From: Schaalia odontolytica
GTDB taxonomy: Bacteria > Actinomycetota > Actinomycetes > Actinomycetales > Actinomycetaceae
Length of the DNA stretch: 64,000 nt
NCBI RefSeq assembly: GCF_031191545.1
Contig: NZ_CP133472.1
Span: 868,001 to 932,000, forward strand
Direction: 5' to 3'
Shown: positions 16,234-23,907 of the stretch, piece after piece
Layout: each line of letters starts with the position of its first letter
How positions within the stretch are numbered: position 1 is the first letter of the stretch
Notes under the pieces: generated by a model
Databases searched by the model: none
What the model was told of the DNA's origin: nothing
Seen by the model: only the letters and a program-made list of their open reading frames with translations
Made by a program: the position numbers and the translations under genes

Positions 16234-17406
16234 ATGATACCAATGGTTGAGAAAATTCTCTTAGCAATTGAAGCCATGTCCGAAGTTGACGAAATGGCTG
16301 CTGCTGCAGACAAGCATGGATATCACCTTCGAGTTTTAGCTGAGGATGCTGCATACTACGGTGATACCGAAGCAGAGATGGTCACTTTCCCCACCAGGAA
16401 TCACGACGAATTGGCCACCTATATTGAAAAGAACCGTGCGTCAATCGCCCAGGTTTTCAGCGTCACCGACACGTGGGGTGTCATTGCATCAAAAATTCGC
16501 GATAAATTCGGCTTCCTCCAGTTTGGTGACACAGCGAAGCTTGAGTTCTTTAGGGACAAAGAAGCTGTTGAATCCGCGCTCATTGCACATGGATTCGCCA
16601 GACGCTCAAATTCATGGCCAAAGGTCATGAAACTACGAAACGGTACGGGTAAAATCGGCGTCTACTTCGCACAGTCTGAAGATGAAGTAACCAAGATTGT
16701 CAACATCTCTGGCTACAAAAGAGATGACTTCGTTGTTCAAGATTTCTACTTCGGACCAGCTTATTCTGCGGAAGTATGGCGAGATTCCCACCACGAGATC
16801 TTCTTTGGCATCACCAATCGGATCTTATCTGACCCGCCATACTTCACTGAGCGAGTCAAATCATTTCCATGGGCAGCAAATTCCCAATGGGAGACAAAAG
16901 TTAGAGAATGGGCCTTTCAGCTTCTTCGCACTTTAGATTACACTCTTGGTTTGGCACACATCGAATTCATCGAGACGTCTAATGGTTTTCGGCTGGTTGA
17001 AATCAATGCGCGAATGGCAGGAGCACTGATCACACCCGGTATCCTGGCGACAACGAACTTCAATCCGTACGCCATGGCAGTTCATCAGGCACTAGACGTC
17101 CCACCGTGCGAGATCATTAATCGAGAAATACGGGGTGGATACTCTCATGTCAGCGTTTACGCTACAAGCACCGGAACCATCGCATCAATTCACGGCATCG
17201 ATCAACTGATGCACAATCCCGGAGCGCCCACGTGGGTACCTTCTCGTGAGATCGGTGATCGTATCGTCGAGGTTGGAACGTATCGGTCTCGCATCGGCAA
17301 CCTCATGGCGACCGGCGAAACCGCTGCGATCGCGCAAGATAGAGCGATTAGCGCTTCGAGGTCAATATCAGTGCAAATCTCAACAGGCGGAAATACGCAT
17401 GTTTAA
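16234..17406 (+). CDS. ATP-grasp ligase, first of two in the island
   Basis: A 390-aa enzyme of the ATP-grasp superfamily, which joins a carboxylate to an amine through an acyl phosphate. An N-terminal Rossmann-like part (KILLAIEAM) is followed by the ATP-binding lysine region VMKLRNGTGKIGVYFA, the hinge region VVQDFYFGPAYSAEVW (Gln where Glu is usual) and the metal-binding end HIEFIETSNGFRLVEINARMAG (split: HIEFIE, then LVEINARMAG). This style is closest to amino-acid ligases of the BacD type rather than the RimK/graspetide type. An ATG at 16243 is an alternative start. Its stop overlaps the start of the exporter gene. Substrates are unknown. Confidence 0.8.
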   Translation: MIPMVEKILLAIEAMSEVDEMAAAADKHGYHLRVLAEDAAYYGDTEAEMVTFPTRNHDELATYIEKNRASIAQVFSVTDTWGVIASKIRDKFGFLQFGDTAKLEFFRDKEAVESALIAHGFARRSNSWPKVMKLRNGTGKIGVYFAQSEDEVTKIVNISGYKRDDFVVQDFYFGPAYSAEVWRDSHHEIFFGITNRILSDPPYFTERVKSFPWAANSQWETKVREWAFQLLRTLDYTLGLAHIEFIETSNGFRLVEINARMAGALITPGILATTNFNPYAMAVHQALDVPPCEIINREIRGGYSHVSVYATSTGTIASIHGIDQLMHNPGAPTWVPSREIGDRIVEVGTYRSRIGNLMATGETAAIAQDRAISASRSISVQISTGGNTHV

Positions 17407-18559
17407 GAAAGGGCCAAAAGTCACGTCTTACATTCTGCTAGTGGCAATAACTATTAGCGGAATCTCTACCTTTATGATTTATCCTCTACTGGTCTTTCGC
17501 CTATTAGACGTTGGGGCCAGTATTGGTGAGATTGGATTAATTTTAGGAGCATTATCAGGCACCGGAAGAGTTTGCTCTTTCATCATAGGAAGCGCGAACA
17601 ACAGATTTGGTTCTAAGCTAACCGTATGTTCCGGTATCTTCGTCAGGATTATCGGCATTTCGGTATTTGCTTTTGAGTCACATATATACTCATATATCAT
17701 ATTATCAGCGCTGGCCTCAATAGGTTCATCAGCCTCCGCTTTGGGTATTAAGACAGAGTTGCTACGCCAATCTGCCGAAAGAAAGCTCATAACGATGCGC
17801 TCAATGGCGATCAACTCAGGTGCGATTGTAGGCCCAGCGCTTGGAGCTGCACTCTACCACATTTTTAGCTTCCATATCATTCTCTATATATCAATTGGCA
17901 CTTACGCCATTCTTGGAACGATTCTAACTCTCACTTATTTTTCACCACCGGAGTCTACTTCTTTTGCCGACAGTCACTACGAGGTAAACCTGAACAAATA
18001 TTCGAGTTATATCTACATAACTCTCATAGCCTCTGCTTATTGGGCAATATATTCACAATGGGCAATTATTGTTCCACTCATATCTACACAAGCCTTGGGT
18101 TATGAGGAAGCTTCAAACTTAGTATACATGGCAAATGCAGTCATCGTGCTCACCCTACAATATCCATTGGTCGTTGTAGCCCTTAAATCCGTCAAAGATA
18201 GTACCATTTTACTACTCGGATTTTCTGTGTTTCTTGCTAGTTTCGCCGCACTTTTCATTCCCTCGTCAGTTTTCATGCTAGCTCTATTCTGTATCGGGTT
18301 CTCCATTGCCGAACTGTTGGTTAGCCCCACTTTAGATTCCCAAACAGCGAAAGTTGCACCAGCCGGTTTAGGCCTTACTCGGGCCTATGGACTACAGGAC
18401 ACAATTACAGGAATTTTCTCGATCGGTGGCTCTTCAATAGGCGGATTAGCAATAGAAACTATTGAATCGCCATCTGCAACCGCATTTTTCGGCATGCCTG
18501 TAACTGCTATAGCCATTTGTCTCATTGTCATACTTAAGCGATTCACCTACAGGAGGTAA
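17399..18559 (+). CDS. MFS transporter, probable exporter
   Basis: A 386-aa membrane protein with about twelve hydrophobic segments. It has the MFS loop region NNRFGSKLTVCSG between helices 2 and 3 and a second-half repeat. The ATG at 17399 overlaps the last eight bases of the ATP-grasp gene, so expression is coupled. It is AT-rich like its neighbours and unlike the rest of the window. Placed between two ligases, it is best read as the efflux pump or self-resistance protein for their product, as BacE is in bacilysin clusters. That role is an inference from position. Confidence 0.8.
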   Translation: MFKKGPKVTSYILLVAITISGISTFMIYPLLVFRLLDVGASIGEIGLILGALSGTGRVCSFIIGSANNRFGSKLTVCSGIFVRIIGISVFAFESHIYSYIILSALASIGSSASALGIKTELLRQSAERKLITMRSMAINSGAIVGPALGAALYHIFSFHIILYISIGTYAILGTILTLTYFSPPESTSFADSHYEVNLNKYSSYIYITLIASAYWAIYSQWAIIVPLISTQALGYEEASNLVYMANAVIVLTLQYPLVVVALKSVKDSTILLLGFSVFLASFAALFIPSSVFMLALFCIGFSIAELLVSPTLDSQTAKVAPAGLGLTRAYGLQDTITGIFSIGGSSIGGLAIETIESPSATAFFGMPVTAIAICLIVILKRFTYRR

Positions 18560-18563
18560 TCAA

Positions 18564-19700
18564 ATGCTTCACGCATATATTATTCAACCGCGAATAGAAG
18601 TGATATCAGCTTTCATGGAACTTGGATACCGGGTTACCCAGATTCTTGAATCACCCCGTTTTACCCAGGAGGCGTTTCATGAAAAATGCGACTCCATAGT
18701 TGTATCAAACATCGGAGACCCTTTTGAACTTGTAGACGCTATCTGCCATCGTGACCCAAACGTAAATGGAACGAATTCGATTTGTATTGGCTTGGGTGAC
18801 CTTTCCAGCCTCGTTGCCAGTGTCGTCAATGAACTTCTCGGCGTAGACAAGACCACGTTCACTTCTTTATCAACCCTCTTTGTTCTGAAGAACAAGCCAT
18901 TGCTCAGGAGTTTACTTTCTAGTTCGCTTCCTCAGTACTCGGGCTATTTCCGCGTGGTCTATAGTGTTGATGAGATCAAGGATGCTCTCAGGAAGGTGCG
19001 TGGTGGACTTGTTGTCAAGCCTTTTGACGGATCTGGATCGCTCGGCGTCTTTCGCCTGCTATCTGAGGACGACATCATGAAAAACTTGGCACGTTTTAGC
19101 TTTCCGGCTTTAGCAGAAGAATTGTTTTCTGGGAGTGAGTATTCTGTCGAGGTTATGACAATTGACGGTCAGCATCAGCCGTTGGCGGTGACTCAAAAGG
19201 TGCTTGGTGGAGAGTCTGAAGTCGTTGAGGTCGGACAAATTCAACCTGCTGACATTGATGAGGCTACAAGAATTCGTCTTATAGAGGCGACCACGAGCTT
19301 ACTGGACGCAATTCACTTTAGTTTTGGATTGAGTCACACTGAAATCATTTTCGATGTAGATACCCCGAAAATTGTAGAGTCCCATGGTCGCGTGGGTGGC
19401 GACAGAATTGCTGATCTAATGAGGTTTACGACTGGGCATGATGCTTTCGAGCGGCTCGCATTCGCTATCCTAGAACGCCAGTTCCTTCCAATCGAGCCGA
19501 TCGCTTCAAGTAGTCGTATCGATTTCGTGAATTTGATGGATTATCGTGGCTCTGATCAGGAATGGAAGGAAGAACTGCTTTCTCACCCAAACGTTTATTC
19601 TGCCGAGGTAATCAAACCTGCTGGCGATAGAGGTCCGATTTGGTGTTCAGCCGATCGTCACGCATTTGTTTTATCAGTATTCGGAAGAGACGTCACATAA
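18564..19700 (+). CDS. ATP-grasp ligase, second of two in the island
   Basis: This 378-aa ATP-grasp enzyme starts at the ATG at 18564, four bases after the exporter stop and nine bases after a perfect AGGAGGT site. It has the ATP-binding region VVKPFDGSGSLGVFRL, the central ALAEELFSGSEYSVEVM with the canonical glutamate, and HTEIIFDVDTPKIVESHGRV (ending GGDRI). The metal-binding end is E-S-H-G-R where most ligases have E-x-N-x-R. It differs clearly from the first ligase, so the two probably add different substrates or act in sequence. No known product can be assigned. Confidence 0.8.
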   Translation: MLHAYIIQPRIEVISAFMELGYRVTQILESPRFTQEAFHEKCDSIVVSNIGDPFELVDAICHRDPNVNGTNSICIGLGDLSSLVASVVNELLGVDKTTFTSLSTLFVLKNKPLLRSLLSSSLPQYSGYFRVVYSVDEIKDALRKVRGGLVVKPFDGSGSLGVFRLLSEDDIMKNLARFSFPALAEELFSGSEYSVEVMTIDGQHQPLAVTQKVLGGESEVVEVGQIQPADIDEATRIRLIEATTSLLDAIHFSFGLSHTEIIFDVDTPKIVESHGRVGGDRIADLMRFTTGHDAFERLAFAILERQFLPIEPIASSSRIDFVNLMDYRGSDQEWKEELLSHPNVYSAEVIKPAGDRGPIWCSADRHAFVLSVFGRDVT

Positions 19701-20066
19701 TATAGGTTGTGCTCTTAGTTCTTCAGGAGATTAAATATCCTCCAATCGACAACTTTTCATACCCATTTCGCTCGATTAACCCGGATTAGAAGTGACACTA
19801 GGAGGCCCTAACACACTTCACATCGAAGATGGTGTCTTCACCGCTCTTTTGACGCAGGGCAGTACGTTTTGACGCTTTGGATCTCCATTATCCGAGCAAT
19901 CCTCTGGAAGGCCACTCATCCCCACTGACCGGTTGCCGTCAGGTGAGCCTCACCATGCTCTGCAATCAGACCCCAGACCCCGAACAACAACCAGGAACAG
20001 CGAAAACGCCACCCTGGACACGTCCCGGCTGGGCCGGGATTTTTTGTATCCAAAGTGACGTTCTTA
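19701..20066. other. Non-coding right part of the AT-rich island
   Basis: About 366 bases between the second ligase and tRNA-Thr, with no credible gene. Base composition returns to GC-rich near 19900. It contains the operon terminator at 20023-20045. I found no copy of the tRNA 3' end elsewhere that would prove integration. Confidence 0.4.
20023..20045 (+). terminator. Intrinsic terminator after the ATP-grasp operon
   Basis: TCCCGGC-TGG-GCCGGGA stem followed by six T residues. This is the most classical rho-independent terminator in the window. Confidence 0.8.
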
Positions 20067-20142
20067 TGGAGCCGCCTGTGGGAATCGAACCCACGACCTA
20101 TTCATTACGAGTGAATCGCTCTGCCGACTGAGCTAAGGCGGC
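20067..20142 (-). tRNA. tRNA-Thr (anticodon CGT)
   Basis: The reverse strand gives a full 76-base cloverleaf. The acceptor stem is GCCGCCT paired with AGGCGGC, with discriminator T and an encoded CCA. The anticodon arm is ATTCA-CTCGTAA-TGAAT, and the T-arm is GTGGG-TTCGATT-CCCAC. The anticodon CGT reads the ACG codon. Its 3' end faces the AT-rich island, the orientation seen when elements integrate at tRNA genes. Confidence 0.97.
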
Positions 20143-20257
20143 CGCGCCTGCCGTTCCACCGTTTCCGGGGCGTGCAGGCAACGGCACAACTGTACTGGAA
20201 GGAACGCGCCGAACGCAAACCAAGAGACCCAACAGGGGGATGTCGTCAGTCACGTCC

Positions 20258-21868
20258 CTACTGGCACATGAGGCCGTCCGCGGGCACACTTCCCTTCACG
20301 AAGTAGTCCTCGACGGCACGAACGACACACTGGCTGGCACCGCGACGGTAGGCGGTGTGGTTCCAGCCCTCGACGGAGACGAGGATGCCGCTGGCGAGCT
20401 GCCCGGAGAGGCCCTGCGCCATGGAATAGGGCGTCGCCGGATCGTGGGTGGTGCCGATGACGACGATGGGGGCGGCACCCTGAGCGGTGATGCGAGAGCG
20501 CTTGGCGTGCTTCGTCGGCCAGGCCTCGAGGGCGGCCGACGGGTAGCCGACGTACTTGCCGAGGATCGGCAGCTCGCTCTTGAGGGTCGCAACCTCGGCG
20601 GCCCACTGGTCGATGTTTCCTTCGGGCGAGTAGTCCAGGTTGTTGATCGCGTTGATCGCGTCCGTGGAGTTGTCCTGGTAGGTGCCATCGGGGTTACGCG
20701 AGTTGAGGGTGTCGGCAATCGAGAGCAGGCCGCTGCCGTCGCCCTTCTGCCACGCCGCGCCGAACGCCTGGGTGAGCTGCTCCCACCACTGGGTGTTGTA
20801 CATGGCACCGGTCAGCGCGGTGACTGCCAGGCTTTCGGTGAGGGGGCGCGCAGGGTCATTCGTACGCATCGGACTGTCCTCGAGAGAGTCCAGGAACGAG
20901 CGCACGGTCTGAATTCCTTCTTCGAGGCTGCGCCCCATCGGGCACGAGGTCTGGGTCGCGCAGTCGGAAATCCAGTGCTGGAGCGAGGCGTCCAGGCCAC
21001 GCATCTGGAGGGCCGAGACCTCGTTGACGCTCAGGGTCGGGTCGAGGGCACCGTCGAGCACAAAGCGGCCGACACGTTCAGGGAAGAGACCGGCGTAAAT
21101 GGCACCGAGAAAGGTGCCGTAGGAGTAGCCGAGCAGGTTCAGGGTCTCCTGCCCGAGGACGGCACGCACCATGTCAAAGTCGCGGGCGGCGCTGACGGTG
21201 TCGATGTACTCGAACAGGCTGCCGGAGTGTTCGCGGCATCCCGCCGCGACGGTGCGTGAATCCTCCTGCGCTTCGGCGACCGCCGACTGGGGAGACTCGT
21301 CGGCCGTGCCCTCTTCTTCGCCGGCGTTACGTTCATCCTTCTCCGCGTCGGTCATGCAGAAGACGGGGGTCGAGTCGCCCACGCCTCGCGGATCGAGGGC
21401 GACGATGTCGTAGGCCTTGACAACCGCCTCGCCGATTCCCTGCGCCGCGTAGTACGGCAGGGCGGAGACGACCGCGCCGCCGGGGCCACCGGGGTTGACG
21501 AAGAGGGCGGGTGCCCCCTCCACGCCGGAGCGATGGATAGCGAGGGCGAGCGTGATCTGGTCGCCGTCAGGGTTCGACCAGTCGAGCGGCGCCTTGAGGA
21601 ACGCGCACTGATACTCACTCGCGTCGGAGGAGTTGACGCCCTGGAAGGAATCGAAGGTCCCCTCCGCGCACGCGCCCCAGGCGATCTCCTGCTCGTAGTA
21701 GGACTGGATGGAGCCCGACTGGACGGGGATCGGCGCGGCCGTGGAGCTGGCCGTGGTCGCGGGCACCGGCCCCTTGCGCTGGGTTCCGTAATAGCCGATG
21801 ACGGTCAGGACGATCGCGACGACGGCGAGGATAGCGACGGCGCCGGCCGCGATGGAGCGAGTCTTCAT
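20258..21868 (-). CDS. Secreted alpha/beta hydrolase, tripeptidyl-aminopeptidase (TAP) family
   Basis: The 536-aa protein has an uncleaved or lipid-free N-terminal membrane segment (about residues 8-28), so it is exported or membrane-anchored. The hydrolase core shows the oxyanion region LFVNPGGPGGA, DIVALDPRGVGDS and the nucleophile elbow LLGYSYGTFLG (catalytic Ser). The C-terminal TAP-like part has GTTHDPATPYS with the acid residue and EGWNHTAYR with the histidine. Family members release N-terminal peptides or are proline iminopeptidases. A TACAAT box seven bases before the ATG suggests it has its own leaderless mRNA even though it follows the holB gene by 36 bases. Confidence 0.88.
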   Translation of the reverse strand: MKTRSIAAGAVAILAVVAIVLTVIGYYGTQRKGPVPATTASSTAAPIPVQSGSIQSYYEQEIAWGACAEGTFDSFQGVNSSDASEYQCAFLKAPLDWSNPDGDQITLALAIHRSGVEGAPALFVNPGGPGGAVVSALPYYAAQGIGEAVVKAYDIVALDPRGVGDSTPVFCMTDAEKDERNAGEEEGTADESPQSAVAEAQEDSRTVAAGCREHSGSLFEYIDTVSAARDFDMVRAVLGQETLNLLGYSYGTFLGAIYAGLFPERVGRFVLDGALDPTLSVNEVSALQMRGLDASLQHWISDCATQTSCPMGRSLEEGIQTVRSFLDSLEDSPMRTNDPARPLTESLAVTALTGAMYNTQWWEQLTQAFGAAWQKGDGSGLLSIADTLNSRNPDGTYQDNSTDAINAINNLDYSPEGNIDQWAAEVATLKSELPILGKYVGYPSAALEAWPTKHAKRSRITAQGAAPIVVIGTTHDPATPYSMAQGLSGQLASGILVSVEGWNHTAYRRGASQCVVRAVEDYFVKGSVPADGLMCQ

Positions 21869-21875
21869 GGCCCCG

Positions 21876-21881
21876 ATTGTA
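21876..21881 (-). promoter_or_regulatory. -10 box placed for a leaderless TAP-hydrolase mRNA
   Basis: On the reverse strand TACAAT ends seven bases before the ATG at 21868, within the short gap after holB. Confidence 0.4.
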
Positions 21882-21904
21882 ACGGAGAAACGCCGGGTCA
21901 GTTT

Positions 21905-23098
21905 TCACACCTGGGGGCGCAACGAAATCGCCATGTCCTCCAGGACCAGCAGGGGGTTTCCATTCGACACGAGGCGTTTGCGCGCGGTCTCGATGTGGTC
22001 GACTCGCGCGAGTGTCTGGCGGGGCGTGGAATCCTGCGCGATCTGGTGTACCAGGTCGGTCAGGTCCGTGTTGATGAGCTCTCCGTCCCCGCCCACCTGG
22101 ATCATGAGCACGTCGCGGTAGATCGCGAGCAGGTCGATGAGGGCGCGGTCGATCGCGTCGGTGAGGGCACGCTTGGAGCGGCGCTTCTGGTCTTCCTCGA
22201 GCTGGCGGATCATCGTGCGCGAGGCCTTGGTGGCGCTCTCGCCCTCATCCATACCAAGCTGGCGCAGCAGCTCCGCCTTCTCGCGGGCGTTACGTTCGCT
22301 GACCTGCGCGTCCGCCTGAGCTCTGGCGGTCTCAAGGAGGCGGTCTGCCGCCATGACAGCCTCGCCGACGCTGCGCACGGAGGCGGGCGCGGTGATGATC
22401 TCGCGGCGGCGGGCGCGCATCTGCGGGTCCCTGGCAAGAGCCCGAGCCAGTCCGATGTGTGACTGGGCGGCGCGCGCGGCCTCGAGGGCGACCTCGGGGG
22501 TGGTGCCCCCCTCGCGCACGAGCAGGTCAGCGACGGCGCTGGCGGTGGGAATACGCAGGCCGAGGTGGCGGCAACGCGAGCGAATAGTGGCGATCATGTC
22601 CTCGGGACTGGGGGCGCACAGCAGCCACACGGTGTGCTCGGGCGGCTCCTCGATCGCCTTGAGCAGGGCGTTCGCGCCGGACTCGCCGAGGCGATCCGCG
22701 TCTTCGACGACGATGACGCGCCACAGCCCCTGGGAGGGCGAGGACTGGGCCTGGAGGACGAGAGAACGCGCGGTCTCCACGTTGATGATCGAGGTTTCGG
22801 TGGCCGCGAAGACGACGTCGGCGTTCGTGCGCCCCATCGTCGTGCGGCATCCGGGGCACGTCCCGCACCCCACGGTCTCGCCCGTGCACTGCAGGGCGGC
22901 GGCGAAGGCCCGGGCGGCGACGGAGCGACCCGACCCGGGCGGGCCGGTAATCAGCCATGCGTGGCTCATCGAACGCGCCGCGTCGGAGGCGCGGGAAGCG
23001 CCGCGGGAGGCGACGATGGCGCGGGCGCTGGACGCGGCCTCGTCAAGCTTGGCGACCGCCGCGTCCTGTCCGACGAGCGAGGACCAGACGCTCATCAT
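21905..23098 (-). CDS. holB: DNA polymerase III delta' subunit
   Basis: A clamp-loader subunit that helps place the beta clamp on DNA. The 397-aa product begins VWSSLVGQDAAVAKL and has the P-loop TGPPGSGRSV (last residue of the loop variant). It carries a four-cysteine zinc site (CGTCPGCRT with an upstream Cys) and the Walker-B-like VVEDADRLGESGANALLKAI, then EEPPEHTVWLL and sensor SRCRHLGL. The start ATGATG overlaps the tmk stop. tmk-holB is a common gene pair. Confidence 0.93.
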   Translation of the reverse strand: MMSVWSSLVGQDAAVAKLDEAASSARAIVASRGASRASDAARSMSHAWLITGPPGSGRSVAARAFAAALQCTGETVGCGTCPGCRTTMGRTNADVVFAATETSIINVETARSLVLQAQSSPSQGLWRVIVVEDADRLGESGANALLKAIEEPPEHTVWLLCAPSPEDMIATIRSRCRHLGLRIPTASAVADLLVREGGTTPEVALEAARAAQSHIGLARALARDPQMRARRREIITAPASVRSVGEAVMAADRLLETARAQADAQVSERNAREKAELLRQLGMDEGESATKASRTMIRQLEEDQKRRSKRALTDAIDRALIDLLAIYRDVLMIQVGGDGELINTDLTDLVHQIAQDSTPRQTLARVDHIETARKRLVSNGNPLLVLEDMAISLRPQV

Positions 23099-23907
23099 TC
23101 ATCCCAGAGCGCACCCTGGGATTCACCCAGGGCTCCCACCATGGTGGCGGGCTTACGGGACGAGCCCTTGTCCGCGCTCTTCTCGCGCGGCTTGTCTGCG
23201 GCCTCGAGGGATGCGGGACGCTCGGACGAGGCCGGGGCCTCCTGTGCGGACAGGGGGGCGTCGTCGGCCTCGTCGATCGTGACGGAACCCCCCTCGAAGC
23301 GTTCGACGAGGACGCCGCGGATCTCGGAGAACACCTCGTCGATCGTGCCCACCGCATCGATAACGACGATGCGGTCGGGCTCGGCGTCCGCGAGGCGCAG
23401 GTACTCGTGGCGCACGCGCTCGTGGAAGTCCATGGACTCGCGCTCCATACGGTCCGGCGCATCGGTATGACGGTGCAAACCAACCTCTGGAGGCAGGTCC
23501 AGGAGGAAGGTCAGGGAGGGGTAGAGGCCGCGGGTCGCCCAGGCGGACAGAGACGCGATCTCGTCAACGCCGAGGGAGCGGGCCGCGCCCTGATAGGCCA
23601 GGGAGGAGTCGATGTAGCGGTCCCCCAGCACGACCGCGCCGCGCTCGAGGGCGGGAGCGATAACCGTTGCGACGTGGTAGGCGCGGTCGGCGGCGTACAG
23701 GAGAGCCTCCGTGCGCGCGTCCACGTCCTCGGGACCGTTTTGCACGAGGCGTCGGATCTCCGTGCCCAGCTCGGTGCCGCCCGGCTCGCGGGTGACGATG
23801 ACCTCGCGGCCCCGGCTCTCGAACCAGTCGCGCACCGACTGGATCTGCGTGGATTTACCCGAGCCGTCGCCGCCCTCGAAGGTGATGAACACTCCTCGCG
23901 CTGCCAT
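23095..23907 (-). CDS. tmk: Thymidylate kinase
   Basis: It phosphorylates dTMP to dTDP for DNA synthesis. The P-loop FEGGDGSGKST is at residues 10-20, the dTMP-binding TREPGGTELG follows, then DARTEALLYAADRAYHV (split: EALLYAADRA), GDRYIDSSLAYQG and the aspartate-rich LDLPPEVG. The catalytic core ends near residue 210. A 60-residue Ala/Ser/Glu/Lys-rich tail without known function follows. Start and stop overlap topA and holB by four bases each (ATGA), so the three are one operon. Confidence 0.94.
   Translation of the reverse strand: MAARGVFITFEGGDGSGKSTQIQSVRDWFESRGREVIVTREPGGTELGTEIRRLVQNGPEDVDARTEALLYAADRAYHVATVIAPALERGAVVLGDRYIDSSLAYQGAARSLGVDEIASLSAWATRGLYPSLTFLLDLPPEVGLHRHTDAPDRMERESMDFHERVRHEYLRLADAEPDRIVVIDAVGTIDEVFSEIRGVLVERFEGGSVTIDEADDAPLSAQEAPASSERPASLEAADKPREKSADKGSSRKPATMVGALGESQGALWDE

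Noticed and set aside
16234-19700. Graspetide (microviridin-type) cluster
   Set aside because: The ligases have the longer amino-acid-ligase style rather than the RimK-like style, and no precursor with the known core motif is visible.
19701-20066. Attachment-site direct repeat of tRNA-Thr
   Set aside because: I looked for a second copy of the tRNA 3' end at the left island border and did not find one.
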